Below, piece by piece: positions 1 through 11,556 of a stretch of 64,000 nucleotides of DNA. This DNA is from Tethya wilhelma (Eukaryota; Porifera; Demospongiae; Tethyida; Tethyidae): the NCBI GenBank assembly GCA_964030475.1, contig CAXIPT010000047.1, forward strand, positions 77,738-141,737. Reading direction: 5' to 3'. The notes under the pieces were generated by a model. The model was not told the DNA's origin. It saw only the letters and a list, made by a program, of their open reading frames with translations, and made no database searches. Position 1 is the stretch's first letter, and each line of letters opens with the position of its first letter. The translations under genes and the position numbers were made by a program.

Positions 1-324
1 GCATTTGTGTAGATGCAAATCAAAATATTGTCGTTTATCAAGAGAAAAAAACGTGTAAACGAGGCATTACATGTACACACACCATTATGCTTTTTGCAGG
101 TACTGCAATGTCATTCCCACCTGCTATTCACACCGACTGCTATTCTCTCTCTTTCTCTCTTAATTGTACAATTTCAACTCACATGTACAGACACATACTC
201 TTACTCTCTTGTGCAGTTGCAAACCACATTACACACCTATTGTTACTCACAGTAATCTTTCTCTCAGTAAACACAAACTGATACTCTTACTCTCTTGTGC
301 AGTTGCAAACTGCTATTACTCTCT

Positions 325-371
<47 letters not shown>

Positions 372-412
372 TCAGTAGCAAAAGTTACTGTGTTATTAAT
401 GATAAAGTTTTA
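1..412. repeat. CT and CA microsatellites in simple sequence
   Basis: The stretch is pyrimidine-rich, with a (CT)n run at about 319-338 followed at once by a (CA)n run at about 340-370. A short phrase, ctcttactctcttgtgcag, occurs twice (near 199 and 282). Reading frames here are simple-repeat translations and no gene is supported. Confidence 0.85.
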
Positions 413-537
413 TAAGATAACCTTAATCTAGTCTAAATCTTAATTAGTTTTGTTCATTCCATATTCTTCGATAAAATGAATGTTGATTTTGTATGAAACA
501 TTTTGCATCTAACACCACTGAAAACTTACATACTATT

Positions 538-660
538 CTTGTCTTTCCCTTTATTTTCCCTTTCTTTGGTTTGTTTCCTCTCTTTCCTTCCTTTCCTTTC
601 TCTCTTTTCTTTTCTTCCCTTCCTTTGTTTTCTTCCTTTCCTTATTCTTCTTTTTCTTCA
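538..660 (+). repeat. Polypyrimidine (TTTCC/TTCCTT) tract
   Basis: About 120 bases consist almost only of C and T in irregular TTTCC and TTCCTT units. The apparent Phe/Ser/Pro-rich reading frame across it is a by-product. Between the tract and the LTR at 789 I see nothing further. Confidence 0.8.
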
Positions 661-788
661 AATGCAATAAAGGACCAGAAAATATTTATATCAAGAGCTT
701 ACGTGTCAACATGGAGCACTTCCAAGCATGAAGAGGATGGAGAGGGTGGGGGGGACAAGGTTGGTGTTGATGGAAGGGAGATAGCTGG

Positions 789-943
789 TGTAGTGTAATT
801 ACGTAATGTGTTGTATGACGTCATTAATCATTAGATTGGAAATTTATATATATGTAGAGTTTTGTTCAGTCAATGTTATTTAAGCTGGTGTACACTTTTA
901 TTTTATAAATGTTGAGCACAGTCAACGAGTGGAGAACGCAACA
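789..943 (+). repeat. 5' LTR of Ty3/gypsy copy 1
   Basis: Starts TGTAGTGTAATTACG and ends CA, and matches both LTRs of the copy at 30325-34769 with scattered substitutions and small deletions. At 155 bp it is short for a gypsy LTR but similar to the 160-164 bp pair of copy 2. Confidence 0.85.
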
Positions 944-969
944 ACTGGCGACAAGGATAAACTGTAACA

Positions 970-3900
970 ATGGCAACTACATTGTTGGGACACCTCGAAC
1001 CATTCGACCCCGAAGAGGACGAGTGGACACAGTAGGTGGAAAAAAATGGAGGAGATGTTCAAGGCCAACGACCTAACGGGCGAGGGCAAGAAAGACAAAA
1101 GACGCTCGATATTCTTGTCCGTGATAGGTAAACGTACTTACAATATATTGAGAAATTTGCTTGCACCAGAGAAGCCAGCAGACAAAGCCCTAACGGAACT
1201 GACGGCCGCGCTAACTAAGCATTTTAGTCCTCCACCAACAGAAGTAATGCAGCAATTCCACTTCCACAGCAGGACATGCCAACTTGGAGAGTGCGTGTCA
1301 GCTGAACTGAGAAAGTTGTCCGAGCACTGCAACTTTGCCGATGAGTTGGAAAAGGCACTGAGAAATAGGATTGTTGCAGGTATCAATGATGAGGCCATTC
1401 AAAAAAGGTTGTTGAGTGAGCCAGCACTTGATTACAAATGAGCTGTTGAACTAGCTCAAGGAGTCGAGACAGCCGGGGCAAACTTGCGTGAAATTAAGAC
1501 CCCCAACAAGCCTATCAAGACCGAGCCGGTACACCAAGTGAAGTCTGAGAGAGCTGCTGAACCGAAACATGCCAAGAGAACATGTTCCCTATGTGATGGT
1601 ACGGGACATTTAGCTAGAGACTGTAGATTTAAGAAAACAATCTGCAACTATTGTCACAAAGAAGGACACTTTGCTCGAGCATGCTGGAACAAGAAGAGCC
1701 GCAATTCGGAGGCTACCCAGAAGCCGACCAAGCCCAGAAAAGCTAGTAGGAAGGTGCATCACCTGGAGGCCAGCGAGACTTCCAGCAGGTGGATGCCATA
1801 GCTGAAAGGCAATCAAGATAAGTCACCACCCATTCATGTACAAGTACACATAAATAGTACTCCTGTAAGCATGGAGGTTGATACAGGTGCAGCTGTCTCA
1901 CTAATGAGTGAAGATAAGTACTTACACCTGTTCCCAGAAAGCCCATTAGAGGAAACCACAAATAAGTTGCAGACTTATCTGGGAAGGCCTATTCCTGTAG
2001 TTGGCACTGCTGTAGTGCATGTGTAGTATGAGGGTCAAGAGACTGAATTGCTTTTAATTGTTGTCAAGTACAATGGCCCAACCTTGATGGGTAGGGATTG
2101 GTTGAGTAAAATAAAGTTCAATTGGCACAGAATCTGTTATAGTCAGCAACCCTCTGTTAATTCAGTACTTGCAGAAGATGGATTGGGCACATTCAAGGAC
2201 TATGAAGTTCGATTAGAAGTGCATCCACAGGCCCAACCTCGGTTCAACAAAGCCGGGCCAGTTCCCTATGCCATGAAGCAAGGAATTGAAGATGAGATAG
2301 ACCGGCTGGTAGCCGAGGGTACTCTAGAGCCTGTGGAGTACTCTGATTGGGCCGCACTGATAGTGGCAGTACTAAAACCAGACAAAACTGTTCGCATATG
2401 TGACCAAATTTGCGATAACCGACCCCAGGTAGTACTTTCCGCGAATTTTGAGTTAGCAATTGAAGAGTAATCTACGTCATTGCAGCTAGCTATATTCCAA
2501 ATTTGAAGCGGCTAGGCGCTATAGTTTTGGAGATATTAGCTCAAATATACCGACTGTTCATTCCAATTTTACTCGCTAAAAACGTGAGCGAATACGTTGC
2601 TAAGTGCTAGTACACGAACTCCGTATACTATCCGTGTTACAAACAATTTATGTTTGTGGTACAATTTTCATGTAGTATCAGAATATGCATGAAGTAAGTC
2701 GAAGCGCTAGTTAAAACTTACTTTTGGAGCTTTTTCAAAGACACAGAAGACCAGAGAGCCTTCCAGGAGGACTCACGAACGAGGTAAGTAAGTCTACTAA
2801 GTAGAATAATGTAGCAGGTGGGCTGTAACTAGAGTAACTAGGCTATAAATGGCACAGAAATAAGCGCCCAATAGTAAGTTCATGTATCTGTACCTATTCT
2901 AACTGTAGAAAATAGTCTAGCTAATACTTACTACCCATTGAATCATAAGCGCTTAGCTTGTATCTCCCACAAATTTCATTGTAAACTTATAATACACAAT
3001 GTACACAACATTCATTCATTATTATGCAGATAAACAGCTCCTGGCATAGCCCAGCAATTCTGCAACGCTGTAGGGCGTCTTCTGATGATCTTCAAGAGAT
3101 TTCTTTCTGCTAGAAGTGTTTAGTTCATGAAGAATTCAGTGTTTTTTGTTTTAAATTAAATATGCATTATTATAATGAGATGCACAAGCAGCAGCTGCAT
3201 TGTGTACTTATCAGAATTTTTAATCAATGAACATGGCAACACATCCCGTGTACTAACAGGAGAGAAGCTAGCTATGGCTGACATAGCTGCATTCAAATGC
3301 TCATATCTTAGGAATTGAAGCAGCCCCACCCGTAAAATCTCGTCTACAGCTCGCCAAGGTATGCCCCTCCCCTCTCGTGCAAAACAACCAATTTCGCGCG
3401 CGCGTTGCGAATTACACTAAAACCACCGATTACTACAAACAAAGTTTGGTACTACCTGGTCGGTTTTCCAAAATTCGGTCACATATGTGGGGACTTCCGT
3501 ACTACAGTGAACCCTATCTCGAAATTGCACCGATATCCAATACCACGGGTAGAGGACCTGATTGCCAGCATCGGAAAAGGGAAGCAATTTTCCACCATAG
3601 ACCTTCGACAAGCTTACCAACAGATGAAGGTAGACGAGCAGTCACGCAAGTATCTAGTGATTAACACTCATCGAGGATTGTTTCGTTATACTCGCTTACC
3701 GTATGGTGTTAGCTCAGCTCCAGGTATATTCCTGAAAGCCATGGAACAGCTGCTACATGAAATACCTGGTGTAGTTGTCTACATAGACATTTTGATAGCG
3801 AGACACAGAAGCTGAGCATCTGCAGGCATTGGAAGAAGTACTCACAAAAGCAGGTCTCCGAGCTAAACGGCATAAGTGCCAGTTCTTGAAACCACAAGTC

Positions 3901-4738
3901 TCTTTCTTGGGCTATGTGGTAGACGCCGAGGGTCTACACCCCATTCCAGCTAGTCAAAGCTATTCAGGAAGCACCTAAGCCAAACAACGTGAGCGAGCTA
4001 AAGGCTTACTTGGGATTATTGACATACTATGGCAAATTTATGCCAAATCTCTCCACTCATTTGGCTCTGTTGTATCATCTCTTGAAGAAGGAGTCACGGC
4101 TGACTGAAGAACAGGAGAAGGCTTTCAATGAGCCAAAGGAGCTTTTGACATCGTCTACACTTCTTGTCCATTTTGACCCATCTCTCTTAGCCGCTAATGC
4201 TTCACAGTATGGCATTGGTGACATCCTTGCACACAAGATGCCAGATGGATCTGAAAGGCCAGTGGGCTATGCCTCTAGGATGTTAAGCGAAGCTGAGAAG
4301 AACTATGCACAGCTAGAGAAAGAGGGATTAGCTCTTGTCTTCAAAGTGAGGAAGTTCTATTCGTGGACATCCCTTTTTATTGATCACAGATCACAAGCCT
4401 CTATTGGGACTGCTTAGCGAGTGCACATGTTTTGTGAGCTCCGAATTCACTACCTTCCTCACAAGGAATGGTATCCAGCACATAACCACTGCCCCATACA
4501 TACCATCTAGCCTCAAATGGCCTAGCTGAGAGGGCCGTGCAAGTAGTGAAGGCTGGCTTGAAGAAGAATCAAGAAGGTACTTTCTGAACCAGACTAAGTG
4601 TAACACTTGCTAATTATCGACTCACTCCTCATGCCACCACCGGGAAATCCCCATGTAAACTTCTACTAGGTCGGAGATATCGTTCCCGATTGAACATCTT
4701 AAGACCATACACTGCAGAGAGAGTGGAACGTCAGTTAA
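970..4738 (+). pseudogene. gag-pol pseudogene of Ty3/gypsy copy 1
   Basis: The gag start at 970 matches copy 2. The frame is lost around 1033 where a stop appears. Recognisable pieces are a gag segment at 1046-1441, two CCHC zinc knuckles (CX2CX4HX4C) around 1585-1690, a DTGA aspartic-protease motif near 1879, RT segments at 2048-2402 and 3482-3815, an RT/RNase H segment at 3989-4417, and an integrase tail with the AERAV motif near 4530. One aspartate codon of the RT YIDD box is deleted near 3786. About 21 bp is missing near 2172. The foreign element at 2403-3481 and the deletion at 4428 complete the damage. No function is expected. Confidence 0.9.
2403..3481. mobile_element. 1.08 kb nonautonomous DNA element with ~44 bp TIRs inside the gypsy RT
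   Basis: It interrupts the RT reading frame of copy 1, and the uninterrupted sequence is present at about 31988-32000 in copy 2. The ends are imperfect inverted repeats: GACCAAATTTGCGATAACCG on the left against GACCGAATTTTGGAAAACCG on the reversed right, and the pairing continues through AGGTAGTAC. The target CATATGTG is present on both sides. The duplication can be read as 8 bp, or as 6 bp (CATATG) if the element begins TGACC and ends GGTCA. No transposase frame is present. Internal sequence (a G-rich segment ending in gctgcttca) resembles the elements at 5146-6045 and 24401-25575. Confidence 0.85.
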
Positions 4739-5080
4739 CCGATTAAACGCCAATTACGCATCATTGCGTCAAACACGTGGGTGTTGCAAACCACCGTTGA
4801 CGCATTAATGCGTCAACAGTCGTCTTAGCGACTTTTTGCAAGCAAATCAATTAGCCCTGAACTTTAAACTTTATATACGAATAGGTAAGGGACTACTCTA
4901 CCAAAAAATCAAGTCAGACTTAGAACTGCTAGTAAGGCGTGGCGCTACTCGTCACTGAGTGACTGACGGTCGCGATCTTCGCGATCACGATGGTAGAGTT
5001 TAGAGCGACGTTTTTCTACAATCCTTCAGAGGGTAGGCTTGAAACTTGCTGCGTTCATTAGCCCTAGGCTATTTGCAGGC
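4739..5080. mobile_element. TTAA-flanked MITE, partial copy
   Basis: It begins CCGATTAAACGCC right after TTAA (4735-4738), where the gypsy copy ends. The body, with the paired phrase gcgatcttcgcgatcac, matches the elements at 38478-39004 and 26881-27379. The right end is not clear. From about 5080 to 5145 I see nothing recognisable. Confidence 0.7.
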
Positions 5081-5145
5081 CACAATTGTGGTAAACCCGG
5101 AAGGGCAAAAACAATACATAGGTAATAACTACAGTTAATGATAAA

Positions 5146-6045
5146 ATGTGACCTGTCAAGCGAAAACCTGACGTTTAGGAATTTCTGCGAATTTTGAGTT
5201 AGCTATTCCAGGTATATCTAGGCCTTCTCAGGAAGCGCATATCAAAATTTGATGCGCATAGCTATAGTAGTTTTCCAGATATAGCTGTTGCAAGCAGCCC
5301 TGCCTCCACTCGTGGCTTCCTAGAAAAACGGTTGTAAAGTTGTTGCTAGGTAAACTATGGGCGGTCTCCGTATCGTAATTAGATCATGTACAGTACATGC
5401 TGAATATTACCACAAACAGCCACGTGGCCAGTTTAATTATTTAGTGAGATGCTTGTAGCTAGGAAAAAAGACCCAGGAGAAGGCTACTGGACTCGTGGAG
5501 GTAAGCGCTTGCTAGTAAAGTGGTAGATTCTAGGTAGAGTAAGTTCTAGGAACTAAGATAAGCCTCAGAATAACCTGTATGCGATCACGTACAGGGTGAG
5601 GCAACACCCACGAGCAGAAAGCTGCTCTATGTGGGCGCTTGAATTAGGCAAGCATATCAGAAGCTTTAGCTGATCTCTCTGTGCATGTGCTGTACCAAAA
5701 TTCTGTGAACAAAAGCCTATAAAGAAGAAATTACACTGAACAATAATTCATTTTTAACAGCAGCTGCTATTTCATTAATATTCGCTACGGTCTGTTGCAC
5801 AGCATACCAACTGTTCTCCGTGTTAGCAACTAAATAGAAAAGAACTAGGCTGGTATTACCGTCTGTATCTCTGCAACTGAAGCAGCTCCACCCCTCAAAT
5901 TTTGCGTTGAGCATGCTGAAATGTAGTGCAACCAATCCGTGCAGTAAAAAAAATTCGCGCAAAAATGCAAATTAAACTAAAACCGCATTTTACTTGAAAA
6001 ACAATAATTTTCCAAACGTGTTTTCACTTGACACGTCACAAATTA
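5146..6045. mobile_element. ~0.9 kb nonautonomous DNA element with TIRs
   Basis: The left end TGTGACCTGTCAAGCGAAAA pairs with the reversed right end TGTGACGTGTCAAGTGAAAA. The interior matches, on the opposite strand, the element at 24401-25575 (shared phrases include gttgcaagcagccctgcctc and aaaccgcattttac). It encodes no protein. I could not fix a target-site duplication. Confidence 0.8.
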
Positions 6046-6335
6046 TCCTGATACTTACTGAACGTGAGAGGAGAGCTGTAAAATCTCAATCAACTCCGTT
6101 TCTCTGTTTAAATGCCTTTTCCCACAAAATCTTCAGGAGGTCAAGGGCATACTGGTACACAGTGTCAGAGCCAAGAGTCAGAAGGTTAACTCCTTTGAAC
6201 TATATTTGATCATACAAAACAATGTATCAGCATGCATGCACATGCATGCATTTGAATTATACATGCATATACATTTCACTGCATGCATGCTTACCAGAAT
6301 TTGGTATCTGCTTCTTTCTTCACATGTGTTTTCTT
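6046..6335. other. Spacer, no gene seen
   Basis: AT-rich spacer between the TIR element and the 3' end of the minus-strand gene. The only structure is overlapping self-complementary GCATGCATGC-type words around 6232-6290. Confidence 0.6.
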
Positions 6336-7157
6336 CTATAAATCGGCTACAGAAGCAATCAGGGAATCAATTTTTTTATCAAGTGAAACCAGCAGCTCCT
6401 GCACCATGTTATTAGAGGTGAAAATATTACATAATATAATGTGTGGCAGCAATAAATCCAGTGCAGTGTATTCTTACATGATCTGCATCACATAGCCGCT
6501 TGGTTGTAATTTCTGTATCTTGATCATCCATTATCTCAACCTGCAAAGTTATCAATTTTTACAGGATCACAAATAGCTATAACTTACAAGGTTTAATCAT
6601 TATTAATGCAGCTATACTTACTATTTCTTTCTCTTCATTTTCAATATTTTGTTTCAGCTTGTTTCGTTTTGCATTTTTAGTTAAATCACCCTGTGTATAT
6701 AAAATGGATTCCTGATTTAAATCATGAAGCGTAATTGCGTGCAATATGCTAGCATATAATTACATACCATATCCTTAGCAGCCTTCAACACATCATCTTT
6801 CTCTTTTCTCCAGCCTTTGAGACTTTTCTTGGTTTCTTGGTAGTTTGCGTTTTTGCTTGCTTTATCTTGATATCATCTGAACAGAAAAAGATTGCATGGA
6901 CTAACTATGTTACAAATGATGGAACATGCTTTAGCTCTTCAGTGTTAAAAACTGTCTACATAATTAATGAGTGAATCAGAAACTAAGTTATAGATATACC
7001 TTCAAACCAAACTACTTCTGCTGGATAAGGTTTTCCTTTAATATCTACATAAACACTAACTCCACCAAAGAGTTGATCTTCTGTGATCTCATCATCTTTA
7101 CCAATATGAGAAAGATCCTTTACTGCTGCAATGATTTTTTTTACCAGTTTGAGAACA
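6336..7157 (-). CDS. Unrecognised multi-exon host gene, 3' five exons
   Basis: Five minus-strand exons join in phase to a stop codon: 7157-7000, 6865-6768, 6690-6622, 6540-6478 and 6398-6336. Every donor is GT and every acceptor AG, and introns run from 77 to 134 bp. The first intron is phase 1 and the others phase 0. The encoded piece is about 135 residues, ending SLIASVADL. It begins LKLVKKIIAAVKDLSHIGKD, holds a GVSVYVDIKGKPYPAEVVWF segment, and then becomes lysine-rich and probably coiled or disordered. I recognise no family. The first acceptor at 7157 is weak. Using a better one at 7177 would put a TAA in frame, so either 7157 is right or the gene is damaged. Upstream exons are not seen, and a LINE lies just beyond 7290. 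The splice pattern is direct evidence; that it is expressed is inference. Confidence 0.68.
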
Positions 7158-7289
7158 CTTTAAAACAACACGGCGTGCTGTAAATAGATAATTATAACTG
7201 ATATTAAAGGTACAAAACTTTGCAAAATGCATTACCAAGTTAATGCATGAATATTAATCATAAATTTGAATATTAATGCTAAGACCTTT

Positions 7290-8975
7290 TTTAATTAATT
7301 TTTTTATTTATAATAATTCGCATATAGCAAGAACTCACAAATAGCATACTATAGCAAATACAAGAGTGTGAATCCTATTACATATTAATAATACTACATA
7401 ACTAATATATAGCAACACAACATAACAAACTTGAGCAAGATACAGAACAACAATTAAATGTGTTTACTAAAGGTTAATCCAGAGTTAGAGAAAAATATGA
7501 AGCTAGACTAGCCTTGAATTGAGTTATTGTATTTGCAGCAACTACATTGGCGGGAAGATAGTTCCAAACTCTAGGTGTATCACAATAAAAGGAGTGATAA
7601 TAGCTGTTAGTTCTAACGTTTAGAATGGGGCCATTTGATGATCTGGTGTCCCTGGTAATTTCCCTGAACTCGATAGGAGATAGTGATAGATATTGAGGAT
7701 CATTAAGGATGTTATATAGTAGACATAGCTTGCTTCGCTTGCAAATACTAGGGTTGTTGTATTGATCTAGTAGAGAGGTGTAATTGCAATCCCATTTCTT
7801 GGTACATACTCTGAGTGCAAATTTTTGTACTGACTCTAAGGCATCTGAATGACCCTTTTGGTGTGGTGACCAAACCTGCACAGCATACTCTAAAGCTGGT
7901 CTAATACATGATAAGTATAGGTAGCAGTCCAAGCATGTCGGTAGCATTGCCTGTAGAGAATGCCAATTTTTTGTCTAGCCTTTCTGCAGACTTCACCGAT
8001 GTGTTTTGACCACGAGAAAGAAGAGATCCATATTTCTATGAATCCACTTTTTCAAGCTGAGTTCCATTGATAGATAATACATTTGACATAGCCGAATTGT
8101 GTTTCCTAGTAATTGTCATGTATTTGCACTTTGTGATGTTAAACTCAAGAAAATTCGTACTAGTCCATTCTGCAATTTTGTCAATGTCCACTTGTAAAAA
8201 GGTGTAATCTGTAATGCATCGAATGGGTCTGTAAAGCATGATGTCATCGGCATACAGTGACATGTTCCCATTCGAAAGTGGAATTCTGGTGATATCATTG
8301 ACGTATGTAATGAACAAAATGGGACCCAAAACTGAGCCTTGTGGTACTCCAGAAGAAACTGGCAACTCGAGGGATGAGGAGCCGTTAACACAGACAAATT
8401 GAGTTCTATTACATAGGTAGTTTCCTATCCATTTAAGAAAATGTGGATTCAAGTTAAATGTCTTGAGTTTCTGTAGCAAATTCCAATGTGAGATGGAGTC
8501 AAATGCTTTCCTATAATCAAAAAAAACAGCACATACATCGTCTCCATTTTCAAGTGACCTGTGCCACCTGTCGACAGTTATTAGTAAGGCCCCAGTAGTC
8601 GATTTTCCCTTCGTGTAACTTCACTGCTCAGGTGAGGGGGAATTGAAAGCTTTTGTATGCTCAATCAGGAGGGTGGCAACATGTTTTTCTAGAAGTTTAC
8701 TGAGGATTGTAAGGAGCGAGATGGGTCTGTAGATAGAAGGGTCATGAGAGTTTCCAGATTTAGGTATTGGTGTAATCCTGGCAATTTTCCACTCACTTGG
8801 GAGTTTGCCAAGTTTGAGTGAGATGTTAAATAATTTTGTAATTGCCTCTGAAATACTACCTTTTAGCATTTTCTTGTCAACACCGTTTGCAGTGTTAGGA
8901 TCTAAAGAACACAGCATGTCGTAAACCTCATCTTCAGTGCAAAGTATTGAGGAGGTCCAGTTCGCATAAGAGGTC
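7290..8975 (-). mobile_element. 5'-truncated non-LTR retrotransposon (jockey/CR1-like RT), broken
   Basis: Reading leftward there are three pieces of one reverse transcriptase. 8917-8621 carries the YRPISLL segment; 8479-8036 carries SSGVPQGSVLGPILF and the catalytic YADD box; 7947-7474 is the C-terminal thumb region ending in the RVWNYLP motif typical of this family. The pieces are separated by frameshifts near 8620-8480 and 8036-7950. No endonuclease domain is present, so the copy is truncated at its 5' end at about 8975. The 3' end is an A-rich tail at about 7290-7315. Truncation with an A-rich tail fits target-primed insertion. Inactive. Confidence 0.9.
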
Positions 8976-9342
8976 AGTACAAAAGTATTTAAGAGACCCT
9001 ACTATCCCAATTCCTCGGATGACACTATAGAGAGCTAAACAGAGACAAAAACTTACTGGTGATGAATGTACCACAAGAAATACTGAACCTAGCTAAGTGA
9101 GGAAACTATGACTTTCAAAAAGTATAGCTACTATTTAGGATGGATATCTATAAATACCTGTATGCTATAACTAGGCTAAATTTATAATTTTTGACCTTAA
9201 AGCTGTGCCAGCATTATATAGCTATGATTATTATTTCTAGTTGTAATAGGAGAAACTTGGTGGAGAGTGCTCATAGGCACGTGCACAATGATGGCATGAG
9301 AGACAATGACAGCAGATATGAGAGAGAATGACATGAGAGCCA
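8976..9342. other. Spacer, no gene seen
   Basis: No domain, splice chain or repeat was recognised. The right end grades into the acidic repeat through related GAGA-rich sequence from about 9295. Confidence 0.5.
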
Positions 9343-9556
9343 GTGACGAGAAATGAAGACGGTGATGATGGTGAGGAGAATGATATGAGAGGCAGTGACG
9401 AGAATGAAGACAGTGATGATGGTGAGGAGAATAACATGAGAGACAGTGACGAGAATGAAGACGGTGATAATGGTGAGGAGAAGGACATGAGAGACAGTGA
9501 CGAGAATGAAGACGGTGATGATGGTGAGGAGAATGACATGAGAGACAGTGATGAAG
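9343..9556 (+). repeat. 51-bp coding minisatellite (acidic 17-residue repeat)
   Basis: About four copies of a 51-bp unit in one open frame encode variants of DENEDGDDGEENDMRDS. Copies differ by a few bases. The array sits at the N-terminal end of a tnp2-like transposase frame. A unit divisible by three keeps the frame open whatever the copy number. Confidence 0.9.
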
Positions 9557-11200
9557 CAAATGAGAATGAATGTAACCTGGATCCAGATTTCTTAGCCAAT
9601 AATCTATCTGCTGAAGTATTTGACCCCCTATATCAAGGTAGTACAATCACAGTATGTGGAGCTTATTGCTCCATTATGCAATTTGCATCCAAAAACTGGC
9701 TTATATTTAAAGTAATTGAGGAATTACTAATTCTCCTCAAGATGCTTTGTCCACAATCCAGCCAATTACCGTACTTATTCAACAGTTCTTTGAAAAGCTT
9801 ACATCAGAAACTAAGAAGCAGAAATTATGTTGTATTTGTGAGAAGCTTATCAACGAATGTGATTGTGGGAGCTTGAATCATCAGCATGGGTATCTTGTGC
9901 ACATAACAACTTGAAAAATCTCTACAATCTATTGTGAGAAGTAAGTGTTTCATAATTATTTTATGTACAAACAAATTATTTTCTAGTTTTGCAGGAAAAT
10001 GACTATGTTTACTTGCTAAAATTATAGTATCTGCAAATAATGTCTTTATAAGGTAGCAGCTAAGTTACACCGATGTTTTTCATCATGCATTTTCAAATTT
10101 ATGCATATTAGTAGGCTCTGAGACACCCATACAATTTTATACATGTTTCAAAATTTGTATAAATTTCTGCAGACCACTGGAAAGAACTTAAGTATCCTCA
10201 GAGCACTGGATTGCAAGATGGATTTGTTCATGATATTTAGAACGGAGATATACTCAAGTACCAAACTGCACCAGGTCATTTTTTCTCTCATCCTGAGCAC
10301 TTAGGCTTCTCTTTGTGCATTGATGGTGTGCCTATTTTCAAGTCATCATCTAAGACATTGTGGCCTGTATTACTTGTGATTGCCAATCTTCCACCTAACA
10401 TCCGTATGAACTCAGAAAATGTATTACTGGGTGGAGTCTGGTTTGGTCCGAAAAAACCACCAGTTCATCCTCTTCTGGAGCCTGTCATGAAAATGATGGA
10501 GAAGCTCGCAACTGTTGGCACACCCGACACGTTTCGTGGGAAGCTTTTACTTGGTGTGTTTGATATGCCTGCCAAAGCTGCAGCATTGAACATGAAACAG
10601 TAGTATGGTTGCTCAATTTGCCTCCATCCTGGTGTTTGTCTTGCCAACAATTCTTGAATTTATCCGCCAAACATGGAGTACCGAATGCGTACTCACAGTT
10701 TAATACTACATTCAGCAAATAGAGCAGTTGCTTGTTGTGCTCCTATATTTGAAGTAAAGGGATATTCTGTGCTTTCCCCTTTGCTCAATACAGTCGACTC
10801 AATACCAGTTGACTATATGCATGCTATTCTAGAAGGGACTACAAAGTGGCTAACAAAAGCATGGTTTAATACTGCAACCATAATAAACCATTTTACCTGG
10901 GTCGTCGACGTCATCTTAAAGACATAGACAAATTGTTTCTCCAGCAGCGACCACCTCATGAGTTCTCACGCCCTCCACGATCCCTTGCTACACAGTTAAA
11001 TTACTGTAAGGCATCCGAATTTCGATCATGGCTATTATATTATTCGTTACCTTTACTTCTCGGACACCTACCGCCACTCTACCTTCATCATTTTGCCCTG
11101 CTTACATGTGCTGTGCACATTCTTCTACAGGAAAGGCCTAAGTGATATGGAAGTACAAGCAGCAGAAGAGATGATTGTTGTTTTCTTGCAACTCTACGGT
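9343..11200 (+). pseudogene. CACTA/EnSpm-like (tnp2, Transposase_21-type) transposase pseudogene
   Basis: After the acidic repeats come PLYQGSTITVCGAYC (near 9625-9670), then a zinc-binding-like CCICEK...CDC segment in a shifted frame (about 9770-9920). Next are LGFSLCIDGVPIFKSS with LPPNIRMNSENVLLGGVW and GVFDMPAKAAALN (10300-10603), IPVDYMHAILEGTT (about 10800-10850), and PPHEFSRPPRSLATQ with SWLLYYSLPLLL (10940-11145). This order is what I know from animal tnp2-like proteins, where D and H residues in the cDGvPvfkss and DYMHa segments belong to the core. The frame breaks at least four times, at about 9770, 9920, 10603 and 10927. A 14-bp repeat array follows directly. Family assignment is from memory of motif order, not a search. 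Confidence 0.82.
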
Positions 11201-11231
11201 GGCCCTGGAGGTCGCGCGATGTAACAGTATC

Positions 11232-11434
11232 TTATGTGCCAATAATTAGTGCAAATTTCAATGTCAATGTGCCAATGTCAATTCGCTAATGTCTTTATGC
11301 GCCAATGTCAATGCGCTAATGTCCTATGCGCCAATGTCTATGTGCCAACGTCCTAGGCACCAATGTCAATGCGCTAATGTCAATGCGCCAATGTCCTATA
11401 GGCACCAATGTCATTGACTCAATGCGCCAATGTC
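11232..11434 (+). repeat. ~12 copies of a 14-bp repeat (ATGCGCCAATGTC)
   Basis: About twelve direct copies follow a consensus close to aATGcGCcAATGTC, some with one to eight extra bases between units. The array begins about 90 bp after the last recognisable transposase frame. In known CACTA elements, short subterminal repeats of this kind bind the transposase; that role here is inference. From 11435 to 11556 I see nothing. Confidence 0.88.
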
Positions 11435-11556
11435 TTATGCATGATGCATGAAATGCTATTCAAATCCGGGAGGGTTGCCATAATAATTCAGTCAAATTGT
11501 GTTCCTTACTAAGTTCAAGTGTTGTGGCGTGATAAAGAGAATTCAAGTTACTAGTA

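Larger units (their letters stand above)
789..4738 (+). mobile_element. Decayed Ty3/gypsy retrotransposon, copy 1
   Basis: This copy aligns along its length with the better element at 30325-34769. It has a 5' LTR (789-943), a primer-binding region from 946, and gag, protease, RT, RNase H and part of the integrase. It stops inside the integrase region at a TTAA, where a TTAA-flanked MITE begins, so it has no 3' LTR. Two large changes are visible: a 1.08 kb inverted-repeat element sits in the RT (2403-3481), and about 790 bp covering the end of RNase H and the first half of integrase is missing near 4428. It also carries many stops and small indels. It is clearly inactive and older than copy 2. 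Confidence 0.93.

Noticed and set aside
493..798. Possible 101-residue protein
   Set aside because: Most of it is a polypyrimidine tract, and the end runs into the gypsy LTR. No family motif or splice support.
9197..9646. Minus-strand His/Ser-rich frames over the acidic repeat
   Set aside because: Antisense shadow of the 51-bp coding minisatellite. The plus frame continues into transposase motifs.
11232..11434. CRISPR-like repeat array
   Set aside because: Units are contiguous 14-mers without unique spacers, and the sequence is eukaryotic.
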